DNA of 64,000 nucleotides from Amnibacterium flavum. GTDB taxonomy: Bacteria; Actinomycetota; Actinomycetes; Actinomycetales; Microbacteriaceae. Made by a program: the position numbers and the translations under genes. Shown piece by piece: positions 17,001 to 25,196 of this stretch. The first letter of the stretch is position 1. The number at the start of each line of letters is the position of its first letter. The stretch is taken from contig NZ_QEOP01000001.1 in assembly GCF_003097495.1 (NCBI RefSeq), positions 1,488,001 to 1,552,000 on the forward strand. The letters are read 5' to 3'. The notes beneath the pieces were generated by a model. It was not told where the DNA came from, ran no database searches, and was given only the letters and a program-made list of their open reading frames with translations.

Positions 17001-17978
17001 TCAGGAATTCTCGGCCGCGTCGCGCAGCAGTCCGAGCAGAGGCGCGGCGGCCTCGTCGAGGAAGCGCTGCTGCAGCTCGTCACCGACCTGGACGAGGGCG
17101 ACGTCGGTGAAGCCGGCCTCCCAGTACTCCTTCACGGCCTCGACGATCGCATCGAGGTCAGGACCGCAGGGGATGCTCTCGGCCACGTCCTCGGGACGCA
17201 CGAACTGGGACGCCCCGGCGAAACCGGCCGGCGTCGGCAGGTCCGCGTTGACCGCCCAGCCGCCGCCGAACCAGCGGAACTGGTCGTGCGCGCGTGCGAT
17301 GGCGTCATCCCGGTCGGGCGCCCAGCTGATCGGGATCTGACCGATCTTCCGTGCACCCTCGCCCTTCAGGCCGTCCCACGCCGACAGCAGTTCGGCATCG
17401 GGTTCCGTCGTGATGAGGTGATCGGCGAGCGGCGCGAACCGCTCGAGCGCCTTCTCTCCTCCGACCGCGATCCCGATCGGCACGCCGCCATCGGGTGCGT
17501 CCCAGATCCGCGCGGAATCGACGCGGAAGTAGTCGCCCTGCCAGGTGACCAGCTCGCCGGTGAGGAGTTCGCGGATGATCGAGGCCGCCTCGACGAGCAT
17601 GTCCTGCCTCTGGTCCACCGGGGGCCAGCCCTCGCCGGTCACGTGCTCGTTGAGGTTCTCGCCCGAACCGAGCCCCAGCATGAAGCGACCGTCGGACAGG
17701 AGCTGCAGTGTCGCCGCCTTCTGCGCCACGACAGCGGGGTGGTAGCGCTGGATGGGAGAGGTGACGTAGGTCGCGAGATCGACCTTCGACGTGGCCTGCG
17801 CCACCGCGCCGAGAACGGTCCAGGCGTAGGGCGCGTGCCCCTGGGAGACGAGCCAGGGTGAGTAGTGGTCGCTCGAGACCTCGAAGTCGAAGCCGATCCG
17901 TTCCGCGTCGACGGCGTAGGAGACGAGCTCCTTGGGGCCGCTCTGCTCGGTCATGAGCGTGTATCCGAATCGAACCAT
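17001..17978 (-). CDS. F420-dependent LLM class oxidoreductase (TIGR03557-like)
   Basis: A 325-residue luciferase-like monooxygenase-fold protein close to F420-dependent glucose-6-phosphate dehydrogenase (TIGR03557 group). Signs: FGYTLMTEQSGPKELVSYA at the start, FEVSSDHYSPWL (cofactor-binding region), ATYVTSPIQRYHPAVVAQKA, and FMLGLGSGENLNEHVTGEGWPP. The group uses the deazaflavin F420 rather than FMN; the substrate here is not determined. Single gene with its own promoter region; the strong terminator at 16943-16984 lies just past its stop. Confidence 0.88.
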   Translation of the reverse strand: MVRFGYTLMTEQSGPKELVSYAVDAERIGFDFEVSSDHYSPWLVSQGHAPYAWTVLGAVAQATSKVDLATYVTSPIQRYHPAVVAQKAATLQLLSDGRFMLGLGSGENLNEHVTGEGWPPVDQRQDMLVEAASIIRELLTGELVTWQGDYFRVDSARIWDAPDGGVPIGIAVGGEKALERFAPLADHLITTEPDAELLSAWDGLKGEGARKIGQIPISWAPDRDDAIARAHDQFRWFGGGWAVNADLPTPAGFAGASQFVRPEDVAESIPCGPDLDAIVEAVKEYWEAGFTDVALVQVGDELQQRFLDEAAAPLLGLLRDAAENS

Positions 17979-18095
17979 GGTGTCCTTCTCCCTGTCGTGT
18001 CCGGCCTCTCAGCCGCGCTTCGACGCTATGGCGGACGTCGATCCGATCCCCGTCGAGCGAGGGAACTCCCAGCAACCCCCACCTAATCTGCAGGT

Positions 18096-18770
18096 GTGAC
18101 CAGCCACGCACTGACCACGCTCGCAGCGGCCTCCGGGGGCGGCACCGACGATCTCGGCGGACTCGTCGGCGTGGCTGCCCGGGTGATCCGCGCTCTGGGC
18201 GAAGTCGGGGTCGGGCTGCTGACCCTTGCCGAGACGATCTTCCCGCCCATCCCGAGCGAAGTGGTCCTGCCGCTCGCCGGCTTCCTCTCCCAGCGCGGCG
18301 ACATGAACATCGTGTTCGTCTTCATCAGTGCGACGCTCGGCGCGTACCTCGGCGCCCTGCTGCTCTACTGGCTCGGTCGCCGGATCGGCGAGGAGCGCTC
18401 GATCAGACTGCTCTCGAAGCTCCCGCTGGTCGACCGGGACGACTTCGAGCGTGCGGCCGGCTGGTTCTCGCGGCACGGCAAGTCGGCCGTGTTCTTCGGT
18501 CGTCTGCTGCCGGGCGTGCGCAGCCTCATCTCGCTTCCCGCGGGTGCCGCCAAGATGTCGCTCGTCGTGTTCAGCGTGTTCACGATCGCGGGCAGCGCCC
18601 TCTGGAATGCTCTCCTCATCGGCCTCGGGGCTCTGCTGGGCACTCAGTACGAGCTCATCGACCAGTACTCCTGGGTGCTCGACGTGCTCGTCTACGCGGC
18701 GATCGCCGGGGTGATCGGCTGGCTCGTCATCAGGCGGATCCGGCGCGGACGGGCATCGACGGCGTCGTGA
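18096..18770 (+). CDS. DedA family membrane protein
   Basis: A 224-residue integral membrane protein of the DedA (SNARE-associated/VTT) family. Motifs: FPPIPSEVVLPLAGFL near the first re-entrant loop, and FFGRLLPGVRSLISLPAG, which holds the two conserved Arg of DedA proteins. Members help recycle lipid carriers such as undecaprenyl phosphate or move phospholipids across the membrane, and support the proton gradient. GTG 18096 follows a CTAATCT -10-like element by about 8 bases, so it may be leaderless. The 3' end overlaps the convergent acyltransferase gene by 41 bases. Confidence 0.9.
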   Translation: MTSHALTTLAAASGGGTDDLGGLVGVAARVIRALGEVGVGLLTLAETIFPPIPSEVVLPLAGFLSQRGDMNIVFVFISATLGAYLGALLLYWLGRRIGEERSIRLLSKLPLVDRDDFERAAGWFSRHGKSAVFFGRLLPGVRSLISLPAGAAKMSLVVFSVFTIAGSALWNALLIGLGALLGTQYELIDQYSWVLDVLVYAAIAGVIGWLVIRRIRRGRASTAS

Positions 18771-19959
18771 CGGCGGTCTGATCGCGACTGCCCGACCGTG
18801 AGGCGAGAGCCCGGTTCAGTGCGCGGGCCGCGCGGTGGCTGGGACGCTCGACGAACCGCCAGAACAGGTGGGCGACGACGAAGCTGACCGGGATCGCGAG
18901 CAGCGCGGCCTGCTTCCAGTCGTCCGGTCCGAGGAGGTAGGCGAGCGCCACGATGATCGGCACGTGGACGAGGTAGAGGCTGAACGAGATCCGGCCCAGC
19001 CAGGCGAACAGGGGCCGGGTCAACGCCTCGCGCACCGCCGGCACGACGATCGCCAGCACGATGACCGCCACCGACGAGGCGACGCTCACTCCGCGCAGCG
19101 CCTCGACGATCGTCGCGTCGGCGACGAGCGGCCTCGCCAGCTCGGAGGCGACGAAGCCGAGAAGGGCGGCAGCGAGCAGCAGAGGCCACCCGATGCGGAA
19201 CCAGGAAGCGGTGTTCCTCTCGGCGGCCCACGCAGTGAGCCGGGGGAGCAGAACGGCGACGAGGGTGCCGAGCAGGAACGCCGGAAGGTAGGAGAGTGTG
19301 CCGTCACCCACGGCGAACCCGGTCACCGCGATCCCGAGCACGACCGGACCGATCACCCACCAGAACCGGGCAGCAGCTCTCGCGGCGACGATGAAGAGCG
19401 GCAGCAGCACCGCGAACAGCATCTCCCAGCGCAGCGACCAGAGCACGTTGTCGATGTCGTAGCTGTATCGGGACAGTGTCGCCTCATCGATGAGGGTGCC
19501 GGCGGTCAGGGTGGCGGCGTTGTTGTCGACGAGCCAGCCGGCCGGGAACAGGGAGGTATCGCGGGGAACGGCGACGAGGAGCACCGACGCCAGGACGAGC
19601 GCGGCCCAGACGGGCAGCATGATGCGCACGAGACGCGATGCCAGGAACCCCGCCCAGGAGAACGAACGCGACCGCAGTGCCGGCAGTGCGACCACGAGTC
19701 CGCTGAGCACGAAGAACAGCACGACGGCCTCGCTGCCGGCGGTGAAGAGAGCGAGCGGGGTGTCGTTCAGCCACCACCAGAGGCCCCCGGGTGCGGCAGA
19801 GGCTCCCGTGTCGAGGTGCGGGCGCGCGACCTCCATCAAGTGGTGGAGGACGACGACCAACGCCGCGACCCCGCGCAGCCCGTCGAGTGCTCCGAGTCGC
19901 CCGGACGCGGCCGTCGGCGCTGCGATGCGCTCGGAACTGCGCGTCGAAGACTCGGTCAT
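18730..19959 (-). CDS. Acyltransferase 3 family membrane protein (OafA/YrhL-like)
   Basis: A 409-residue protein with about ten transmembrane segments. The AT3 family block is at the N-terminus: GALDGLRGVAALVVVLHHL with the conserved Arg and the His pair. Such proteins pass acyl groups across the membrane onto surface sugars, peptidoglycan or other envelope molecules. The ATG at 19959 (MTESSTRSSERI) is preferred; an in-frame ATG at 20013 would add a Pro/Arg-rich piece of no clear use. C-terminal tail is basic. Convergent overlap with dedA. Confidence 0.88.
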   Translation of the reverse strand: MTESSTRSSERIAAPTAASGRLGALDGLRGVAALVVVLHHLMEVARPHLDTGASAAPGGLWWWLNDTPLALFTAGSEAVVLFFVLSGLVVALPALRSRSFSWAGFLASRLVRIMLPVWAALVLASVLLVAVPRDTSLFPAGWLVDNNAATLTAGTLIDEATLSRYSYDIDNVLWSLRWEMLFAVLLPLFIVAARAAARFWWVIGPVVLGIAVTGFAVGDGTLSYLPAFLLGTLVAVLLPRLTAWAAERNTASWFRIGWPLLLAAALLGFVASELARPLVADATIVEALRGVSVASSVAVIVLAIVVPAVREALTRPLFAWLGRISFSLYLVHVPIIVALAYLLGPDDWKQAALLAIPVSFVVAHLFWRFVERPSHRAARALNRALASRSGSRDQTAVTTPSMPVRAGSA

Positions 19960-20114
19960 TCCCTCAACACTACGAACAGGTCCTGGGCGTCGCCCGGGTC
20001 CTGGCGACGTCATGGCATGCGCTCAGTGCCGCCTCAGCCGACGGTTCTAAAGTCGGATGATCCGTAGGATTCGCGCCGGAGACGGCGTGCTGGCATCAGC
20101 AGGAAGGACAGGCC

Positions 20115-20741
20115 ATGGGATTCCTCGACCGGTTGCTCGGACGCGAAGACGACAGCGCCGACCAGCGCCCCGCACGTCCGCAGACGCAGCCCCGCACCGA
20201 TGACGAGATCGCCATCGAGCGGTACCGCTACCTCCTCCGCACCGCCCCGCCCGAGACGATCGAGCAGGTCCACGCCGAGGCGTTCTCGAAGCTGACCCCC
20301 GAGCAGCGACGCCAGGTCTACGACGAGCTCAAGCAGGGATCCGAGCCTCCCGTCGACGACCAGCCCGCCTCGCTTGCGAGGTCGGCCACCCGTGCCGAGA
20401 TCCGTGATCCCGGCTCGATGGAGCGCACGTTCGGCGGCAACGCGGCGCGTGGCGGCCCGAGCTTCGGCTCGATGGTCGGCTCCTCGATCCTCGGAACGGT
20501 GGCCGGTTACGTCATCGGTTCCGCTCTCGTCAGCGCGTTCATGCCCGATGCGGGGTACGGCGACGCGTCAGCCGACGGCGGAGATTCGGGCGACACGGGC
20601 GCGGACTCAGGCGACGCCGGCTCGGACGCCGGAGGCGACTCCGGCGGCTGGGGCGATTCCGGCTGGGGCGGCGATTCCGGCGGGGGCGACTTCGGCGGTG
20701 GCGATTTCGGCGGCGGGGACTTCGGAGGATTCGACGTCTGA
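20115..20741 (+). CDS. Hypothetical protein with Gly/Asp-repeat C-terminal tail
   Basis: A 208-residue protein in three parts. Residues 1-85 are soluble and helical, with YRYLLRTAPPETIEQVHAEA and KLTPEQRRQVYDELKQG. About 115-145 is a Gly-rich hydrophobic stretch, FGSMVGSSILGTVAGYVIGS, resembling a Gly-zipper membrane segment. The last 60 residues are low complexity: Asp/Gly/Ser then three GGGDF-type repeats ending GGFDV. Proteins of this layout are sometimes annotated as cation-transporting ATPases, for which there is no support here. Start ATG 20115 is preceded by AGGAAGGACAGG. Confidence 0.75.
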   Translation: MGFLDRLLGREDDSADQRPARPQTQPRTDDEIAIERYRYLLRTAPPETIEQVHAEAFSKLTPEQRRQVYDELKQGSEPPVDDQPASLARSATRAEIRDPGSMERTFGGNAARGGPSFGSMVGSSILGTVAGYVIGSALVSAFMPDAGYGDASADGGDSGDTGADSGDAGSDAGGDSGGWGDSGWGGDSGGGDFGGGDFGGGDFGGFDV

Positions 20742-20790
20742 CATCGTCGACCAGGCGGCCGGCACGCCGGGTCCGGAGACGGACCCCGAG

Positions 20791-21702
20791 GTGTCGGTCA
20801 TCGGCCGCGCCTTCGATCCCATCCGACAGAGTCTCCTGCGCACGCTCACGAACGAGGATGAGAGCCCGCCCGAGTGGGTCAGCAAGCTCGAACGCGGCGA
20901 CGACGGAGGCTACTTCCCGCAGAGCTCGGCAGCGTGGGCGGTCCACGGCGACCTGCCGACGATCGTCGCGGGGATCCGCGCCCTGCTGACTCAGGCCCTT
21001 CATCCGGGGGCGCTCGCGGGTGTTCACGACCACTCCCGGTACCGGGAGGATCCGTTCGGTCGGCTCGCGGGCACGATCCGCTGGATCTTCACGGTCACCT
21101 ACGGCTCGACCGATGCGGCCGACTCCGCGACGGGGTGGGTGCAGCACATCCATCAGCGGGTGCGCGGCGTCTACCCCGGATCCGACGGCGAGCCGATCGC
21201 CTACGCGGCCGACGATCCCGACCTGCTGCGCTGGGTGCATCTCGCGTTCACGGATGCGTTCCTCGGGGCGCACCTGGTCTGGGGAGCGCGTCCGATCCCG
21301 GGTGGACCCGATGCCTACGTCGCCGAGTGGGCGAAGGCCGGCGAGATGATGGGCGTCGCGGCCCCGCCGCGGACGCATGCCGAGCTTCGTGCGCAACTGC
21401 GGGAGTATCTCGACGCCGGCATCCTCCGGTACGACGAACGCGTCGCCGACGTGGTGCGGTTCCTCCGGCGCCCGCCGCTGCCCCGAGCGCTGAAGCCCAC
21501 CTATCCTCTGCTGTTCCGTGGCGCCGTCGCGTCGATGGACGACGAGTACCGCGCACTCCTCGGACTGCCGACTCCGCGTGGTCCGGTCCGACTGCCCACC
21601 GCGCTGGTGCTCGACGCGACCGGGCGGCTCATCGGTCGCACGACGGGCGCCGAGGTGTCGGCTCTCGCACGTCTCGAGCGACTCGGTCTCACCCGTCCCT
21701 GA
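20791..21702 (+). CDS. MpaB/DUF2236-type oxygenase family protein
   Basis: A 303-residue all-helical protein of the MpaB / DUF2236 family, which includes fungal MpaB and the haem-containing rubber oxygenase Lcp. Family blocks: GGYFPQSSAAWAVHGDL, GIRALLTQALHPGALAGVHDH, TIRWIFTVTYGS, and DDPDLLRWVHLAFTDAFLGAH (held here as DDPDLLRWVHLAF and TDAFLGAH). Haem binding is inferred from the family. The frame is open into the preceding gene; GTG 20791 gives the family length, and an earlier GTG at about 20698 inside the previous gene is possible. It follows the Gly-rich gene by 49 bases and may be co-transcribed. Confidence 0.8.
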   Translation: MSVIGRAFDPIRQSLLRTLTNEDESPPEWVSKLERGDDGGYFPQSSAAWAVHGDLPTIVAGIRALLTQALHPGALAGVHDHSRYREDPFGRLAGTIRWIFTVTYGSTDAADSATGWVQHIHQRVRGVYPGSDGEPIAYAADDPDLLRWVHLAFTDAFLGAHLVWGARPIPGGPDAYVAEWAKAGEMMGVAAPPRTHAELRAQLREYLDAGILRYDERVADVVRFLRRPPLPRALKPTYPLLFRGAVASMDDEYRALLGLPTPRGPVRLPTALVLDATGRLIGRTTGAEVSALARLERLGLTRP

Positions 21703-21711
21703 CGGGGCGCT

Positions 21712-21749
21712 GAGTCCGCGGGCCGGAAGACGATCCGGCCTGCGGACTC
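21712..21749. terminator. Bidirectional terminator-like hairpin
   Basis: GAGTCCGC (21712-21719) plus GGCCGG (21721-21726) pair with CCGGCC (21735-21740) plus GCGGACTC (21742-21749), leaving an 8-base loop and one bulge on each side. It stands between the converging oxygenase and YcnI genes. No long T tract, so termination strength is uncertain. Confidence 0.65.
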
Positions 21750-21755
21750 CTCGGG

Positions 21756-22481
21756 TCAGGCCTTGCGGCGCCCGAACGCGGAATAGCCCGCGAACACGAG
21801 CGCGAGAGCGGCCACCACCAGTGCGGCGATCCCGAGGCCGCGCGCGACCCCGTCGTCGGACGACGTGGACGACGCGGTGACCGTCGCGCTGTCGTCGTCG
21901 GCGTCCGCCGCGGCGTCGTCACCGTCCGCAGCGCCCCCGTGGTGGTCGGCAGCGGGAGCGTCCGTCACGTAGAGGACCGGCGCGGGGTACTCGCCGTCGG
22001 CGTCGTCCGCCCACTCGACGACCTCGCCGTCGGAGTACGTCTGCGTGGCGGGAAGCGCGATCGAGCCCGTCTCGGGGACCGGTCCGACGCTGATGGCGAA
22101 GCGCTGGAACTCACCCGGGTCGATCTGGGTTCCCTCGTCGGCCTGCCAGGTGATGCTCGTGGCAGCCTCCGTGATCTCGGTGCCGTTCTGATCGACGGGC
22201 TCGGGCAGGGCGCCGCGGTTGACGGTCGCGGTCCAGCCGTCGACCGGCTCGACGGACACGCTGGCGAACGGGGTGTCCGTCGGCAGGGCGACGGACAGGG
22301 CGATGGTGCCCGCCGTCTCGCTCTCGTTGGGGACGCGGAAGGTCAGGAGCGAATAGCTGCCCGGCTCCGCCTGGTCGGGACTGACGGAGACGTGCGCGCT
22401 GGCGGCGAGCGGGGCGGCGAGGGCGAGGACGCCGCCGGCGATCAGTGCGGTGAGCGCGCGAGTGGTCTTGTTGATGGGCAT
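21756..22481 (-). CDS. YcnI family copper-associated membrane-anchored protein
   Basis: A 241-residue exported protein with a signal peptide ending ASA just before His30, a YcnI (DUF1775) domain at about 30-175, a His/Asp/Ala-rich linker (DHHGGAADGDDAAADADDD) and a C-terminal transmembrane helix with a basic stop (FGRRKA). In Bacillus YcnI the mature N-terminal His binds copper together with a Trp; here His30 would be the new N-terminus after cleavage and Trp residues follow in DGWTATV. Role in copper handling is inferred from the family. It is downstream of a small membrane gene on the same strand. Confidence 0.87.
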   Translation of the reverse strand: MPINKTTRALTALIAGGVLALAAPLAASAHVSVSPDQAEPGSYSLLTFRVPNESETAGTIALSVALPTDTPFASVSVEPVDGWTATVNRGALPEPVDQNGTEITEAATSITWQADEGTQIDPGEFQRFAISVGPVPETGSIALPATQTYSDGEVVEWADDADGEYPAPVLYVTDAPAADHHGGAADGDDAAADADDDSATVTASSTSSDDGVARGLGIAALVVAALALVFAGYSAFGRRKA

Positions 22482-22543
22482 GGTGGTGTTTCGGCTTTCT
22501 GGAGTCTGCTGGATTGGGGTTCGCGTGACGCCCGTTCGGGCGG

Positions 22544-23110
22544 TCAGGCCCGAACCGGAGGTCCGCGATGACGCAGAGTGCCGAGGAGTTCCCGCAGAGG
22601 CGGTGGAGTGCTGACCGAGTCGGCGGGGAGCGCGAGGCCGCCCGTGCGCCGGACCGGGATGAGGGTGAAGCGAAGGAGCGCGACGACGACCCGTCGGGCG
22701 ATGGCGGCCGTCGCGTCGAGAGTCCTGCGTCCGAGGAGGACGATCGCCGCGGTGAGGACGGCGGCCGCGGCGTGCGCGAGGAACATGGGCGGGACCGGGC
22801 TCGCCCCGATCTCGGGCTGCATCGCGCCACCGTGCTGGTGCGCGACGGCGAGCGAACCCGCCGTGCCGGTGATCGCGAACAGACCGTGGAAGCCGGCCTG
22901 GCTGACGACGACGGCGACGGTGGTACGCCAGATGGAGAGAGCGACTGACGAGAGCGCGAGGCAGACGAGCGCGGCCAGCGCGAATGCGAGTGCGAGGGTG
23001 ACGAATCCGGGCGGGGAACCCCCGCCGACGACATGCGCGAACATGGCGACGAATGTCGAGATGGACGCCGTCGCGAGTGCGCCGAGCGTACGGACGGAGC
23101 GGTCGCTCAC
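22544..23110 (-). CDS. Four-helix membrane protein upstream of ycnI, unknown function
   Basis: A 188-residue protein (start GTG 23110; an ATG at 23152 adds 14 residues) with four or so hydrophobic segments, for example ISTFVAMFAHVVGG, LAFALAALVCLALSS and FLAHAAAAVLTAAIVLLG. His residues recur in FAHVVGG, AVAHQHGGAM and FLAHAAA, a pattern seen in membrane proteins beside YcnI/copper genes. No named family recognised. It lies 62 bases upstream of ycnI on the same strand, so the two may form an operon and share a metal-related job (inference). Confidence 0.7.
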   Translation of the reverse strand: MSDRSVRTLGALATASISTFVAMFAHVVGGGSPPGFVTLALAFALAALVCLALSSVALSIWRTTVAVVVSQAGFHGLFAITGTAGSLAVAHQHGGAMQPEIGASPVPPMFLAHAAAAVLTAAIVLLGRRTLDATAAIARRVVVALLRFTLIPVRRTGGLALPADSVSTPPPLRELLGTLRHRGPPVRA

Positions 23111-23200
23111 TCGCGCACCCCCGTTGTTCGGCTCGTCGATGCCGGAAGGCATCGATCCGACCCTATCCGGAGGCGCGGGGGGTCGGCGCAGCGGCGAGCC

Positions 23201-23542
23201 TCAGAAACCGACGAACAGCGCCGTGATCCCGAGCCCGCCGGCGACCACGGCGGTCACGCCGGCGACGCCGATGAAGACCCGCTCGCGGGTGCGTTCGAGG
23301 CGTGTGCGACGCAGGATCTCGGGTTCGAGCGAGCGCTGCGCGGAGACGAGGTCGGGATGCGACTCGAGCCGTGCGCCCACGCTGTCGAAGGCGGTGAACT
23401 CACCGGGACGTTTGGATTCGACGATTCCGGCGAATTCGCCGCGGCGTCGGCCGACCCACATGGTGTCGCCCACGGTGGACCAGTCGATCGAGAGCTGTGG
23501 GAATTCGGTGAAGCCGGTGTTCGTGGGGCGAATTGCGGTCAT
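23201..23542 (-). CDS. Hypothetical protein with C-terminal membrane anchor
   Basis: A 113-residue protein. Residues 1-85 are soluble (MTAIRPTNTGFTEFPQLSID, then STVGDTMWVGRRRGEFAGIV), and the end is one transmembrane helix, VFIGVAGVTAVVAGGLGITALF, written here as two parts VFIGVAGVTAV and VAGGLGITALF. The ATG at 23542 is chosen because the residues encoded upstream are Arg/Pro-rich and unlike a normal N-terminus. No family recognised. Transcribed toward the membrane gene at 22544-23110. Confidence 0.65.
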   Translation of the reverse strand: MTAIRPTNTGFTEFPQLSIDWSTVGDTMWVGRRRGEFAGIVESKRPGEFTAFDSVGARLESHPDLVSAQRSLEPEILRRTRLERTRERVFIGVAGVTAVVAGGLGITALFVGF

Positions 23543-23775
23543 GACGACTCGATGTCTCGGAGCGTGCGGGCCCCGCGTCTCAGCCCGGGGGAATCCACGT
23601 CGACGCGGCACTGACTCAGTGCTTCATCGCCGGCGGAGAAGTGTTCTACTCCCGGTTCACTCACGCTAGGGGAGCCCCGGGCGGGGGCGCATCCTACGGT
23701 GGAGTGATCCGGACCCCTACCACAGAGTGACGCCCCGTGCCTGGGCGTCCGACCTGAAGCGACACGCGGCGAGTG

Positions 23776-23791
23776 TCGAACGTTTGTTCTA
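23776..23791 (+). promoter_or_regulatory. Predicted LexA (SOS) box overlapping a promoter
   Basis: TCGAACGTTTGTTCTA matches the actinobacterial SOS box (TCGAAC-N4-GTTCGA) with one changed base in the outer arm. It overlaps a -10-like TCTAAT (23788-23793) that ends eight bases before the GTG at 23802, so LexA bound here would block the promoter of that gene. Binding is predicted from the pattern only. Confidence 0.7.
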
Positions 23792-23801
23792 ATCTCGGGC
23801 C

Positions 23802-24083
23802 GTGGCAGGAAGGACGTGGCCGAGTCGGCAGTGGCATCCGCTGCTCGCGACCATCGAAATTACTCCCGGCAACTGGGAGCTGCGAGATCACCTGGGGCGG
23901 ACCTACGGGGTGGTGCGCATCATCCGGCGCGGAGACGAGGTCGGCTACAAGGCGGAGTTCATCGACGAGGACGGAGGGCGCCACCTCGTCGGCTATCGGA
24001 CGAATCTCGCCGCGTCATGTCTCCATGTCCACTGGCGGTTCCTCGCGTCTCACGGGCCCGGAGGCCCGGTGAACGGCGCATGA
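23802..24083 (+). CDS. Small protein of unknown function, predicted SOS-regulated
   Basis: A 93-residue basic protein with Trp residues and mixed strands: GNWELRDHLGRTYGVVRIIR, GDEVGYKAEFIDEDGG and CLHVHWRFLASHG. No signal, membrane segment or cysteine pairs; no family recognised. The start is GTG 23802, directly behind a -10-like hexamer, hence probably leaderless. The predicted LexA box over its promoter suggests induction by DNA damage. The stretch between it and the gene at 23542 (about 260 bases) holds only this promoter as far as can be seen. Confidence 0.65.
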   Translation: MAGRTWPSRQWHPLLATIEITPGNWELRDHLGRTYGVVRIIRRGDEVGYKAEFIDEDGGRHLVGYRTNLAASCLHVHWRFLASHGPGGPVNGA

Positions 24084-24109
24084 TCACGGAGGCTGAGATC
24101 ATGCTGGGA

Positions 24110-24128
24110 ACAATTGTCTTGTGCACAA
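24110..24128. promoter_or_regulatory. Candidate OhrR operator
   Basis: ACAATTGT (24110-24117) is followed by the perfect palindrome TTGTGCACAA (24119-24128), about 30 bases before the MarR/OhrR start. OhrR proteins bind AT-rich palindromes of this ACAATT/TTGT kind over their own promoter. Confidence 0.5.
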
Positions 24129-24160
24129 CATAGTTGGACGCGAGCTGCTAGCTTCGCTGC

Positions 24161-24616
24161 ATGGCCGCCGAAACGAAGACTCTGGGTGTCGATCAGCAGA
24201 TCTGCTTCGCGCTCTACAGTGCTTCGCGCTCGTTGACCGCGCGATACCGCGACCTGCTCGCGCCCCTCGGCGTCACCTACCCCCAGTACCTCGTGCTGCT
24301 CGTGCTCTGGGAGACCGCTCCTCTGAGCATCGGGGCGATCGGCGAGCGTCTGCAGCTCGACTCGGGCACCATGTCGCCCCTCGTACGTCGTCTGGAGTCG
24401 CTCGGACTCGTCGAGCGCACGCGCACGGCTACCGATGAGCGCACGGTGCTCGTCCATCTGACCGCCGCCGGTCGTGATCTCGAGAGCCTCGCAGCGGGCA
24501 TTCCCGATCAGATCTGCGCCGCCACCGGGCTCGGAGTCGAGGATGTGGTCGCCCTGCGCGACCAGGTCGCCGACCTGGCCGAAAATGTCCGCGCTTCAGC
24601 ACGAACCGCGGCCTGA
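24161..24616 (+). CDS. MarR family regulator, OhrR-type peroxide sensor
   Basis: A 151-residue winged-helix repressor of the OhrR branch. The redox-active cysteine is Cys15 in DQQICFALYSASR, the conserved position that is oxidised by organic hydroperoxides. The DNA-binding wing is RLQLDSGTMSPLVRRLESLG with RTATDERTVLVHLT. No second C-terminal cysteine is present, so it is a one-Cys type. It is followed 13 bases later by an OsmC/Ohr gene, the classical target. Confidence 0.9.
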   Translation: MAAETKTLGVDQQICFALYSASRSLTARYRDLLAPLGVTYPQYLVLLVLWETAPLSIGAIGERLQLDSGTMSPLVRRLESLGLVERTRTATDERTVLVHLTAAGRDLESLAAGIPDQICAATGLGVEDVVALRDQVADLAENVRASARTAA

Positions 24617-24629
24617 CAGAAGGAGAATC

Positions 24630-25070
24630 ATGCCCACTCGTACCGCCCGCACCGCATGGAACGGCAGCCTCGAAACCGGTGAAGGCCAGGTCGAGCTGAC
24701 CAGCTCGAAGCTCGCCACATTCGACGTCTCCTTCCCGAAGCGTGCCGCCGACGACGCGAACGGTGCCACGAGCCCCGAGGAGCTGCTCGCCGCCGCCCAC
24801 TCCGCCTGCTACGCGATGCAGCTCTCCGCCGTGCTCGGTGCCGCGGGCGGAACGGTCGAGGCTCTCGACGTCAAGGCCGACGTCTCGCTCGGCCCCGACC
24901 CCGCAGGTGGATTCCGCCTCACCGGGATCGCGCTCACGGTCCGCGGCGAGGTCACCGGAATCGACGCTGCCGCGTTCCTCGAGGCCGCGAACGCCGCCAA
25001 GGTCGGCTGCCCCGTCAGCAAGGCGCTCACCGGAGTCGAGATCACCCTCGACGCCGAGCTCGAGGAGTAG
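24630..25070 (+). CDS. OsmC/Ohr family peroxiredoxin
   Basis: A 146-residue thiol peroxidase of the OsmC branch. The catalytic pair is the Cys in AAHSACYAMQLS (about 56) and that in KVGCPVSKAL (about 127). These proteins reduce organic hydroperoxides with lipoyl or other thiols. ATG 24630 is preceded by AAGGAGAA, so it is translated with a leader; the gap to ohrR is 13 bases, giving an ohrR-osmC operon. A hairpin at 25089-25118 ends the transcript. Confidence 0.9.
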   Translation: MPTRTARTAWNGSLETGEGQVELTSSKLATFDVSFPKRAADDANGATSPEELLAAAHSACYAMQLSAVLGAAGGTVEALDVKADVSLGPDPAGGFRLTGIALTVRGEVTGIDAAAFLEAANAAKVGCPVSKALTGVEITLDAELEE

Positions 25071-25088
25071 TCGACCCGCATCATCGGA

Positions 25089-25118
25089 GAGGGCGGGCGT
25101 CTCACGACGCCCGCCCTC
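25089..25118 (+). terminator. Terminator hairpin after osmC
   Basis: GAGGGCGGGCGT (25089-25100) pairs with ACGCCCGCCCTC (25107-25118) round a six-base loop, followed by TT only. A good stem with a poor T tail. Confidence 0.65.
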
Positions 25119-25196
25119 TTCGCGTGCCGCCCGCGGTAGGGGGCCTTCGGCATCCCCGCCGGCATCGGTGTCGTCTCGCGATGTCAGGGGATCAGG

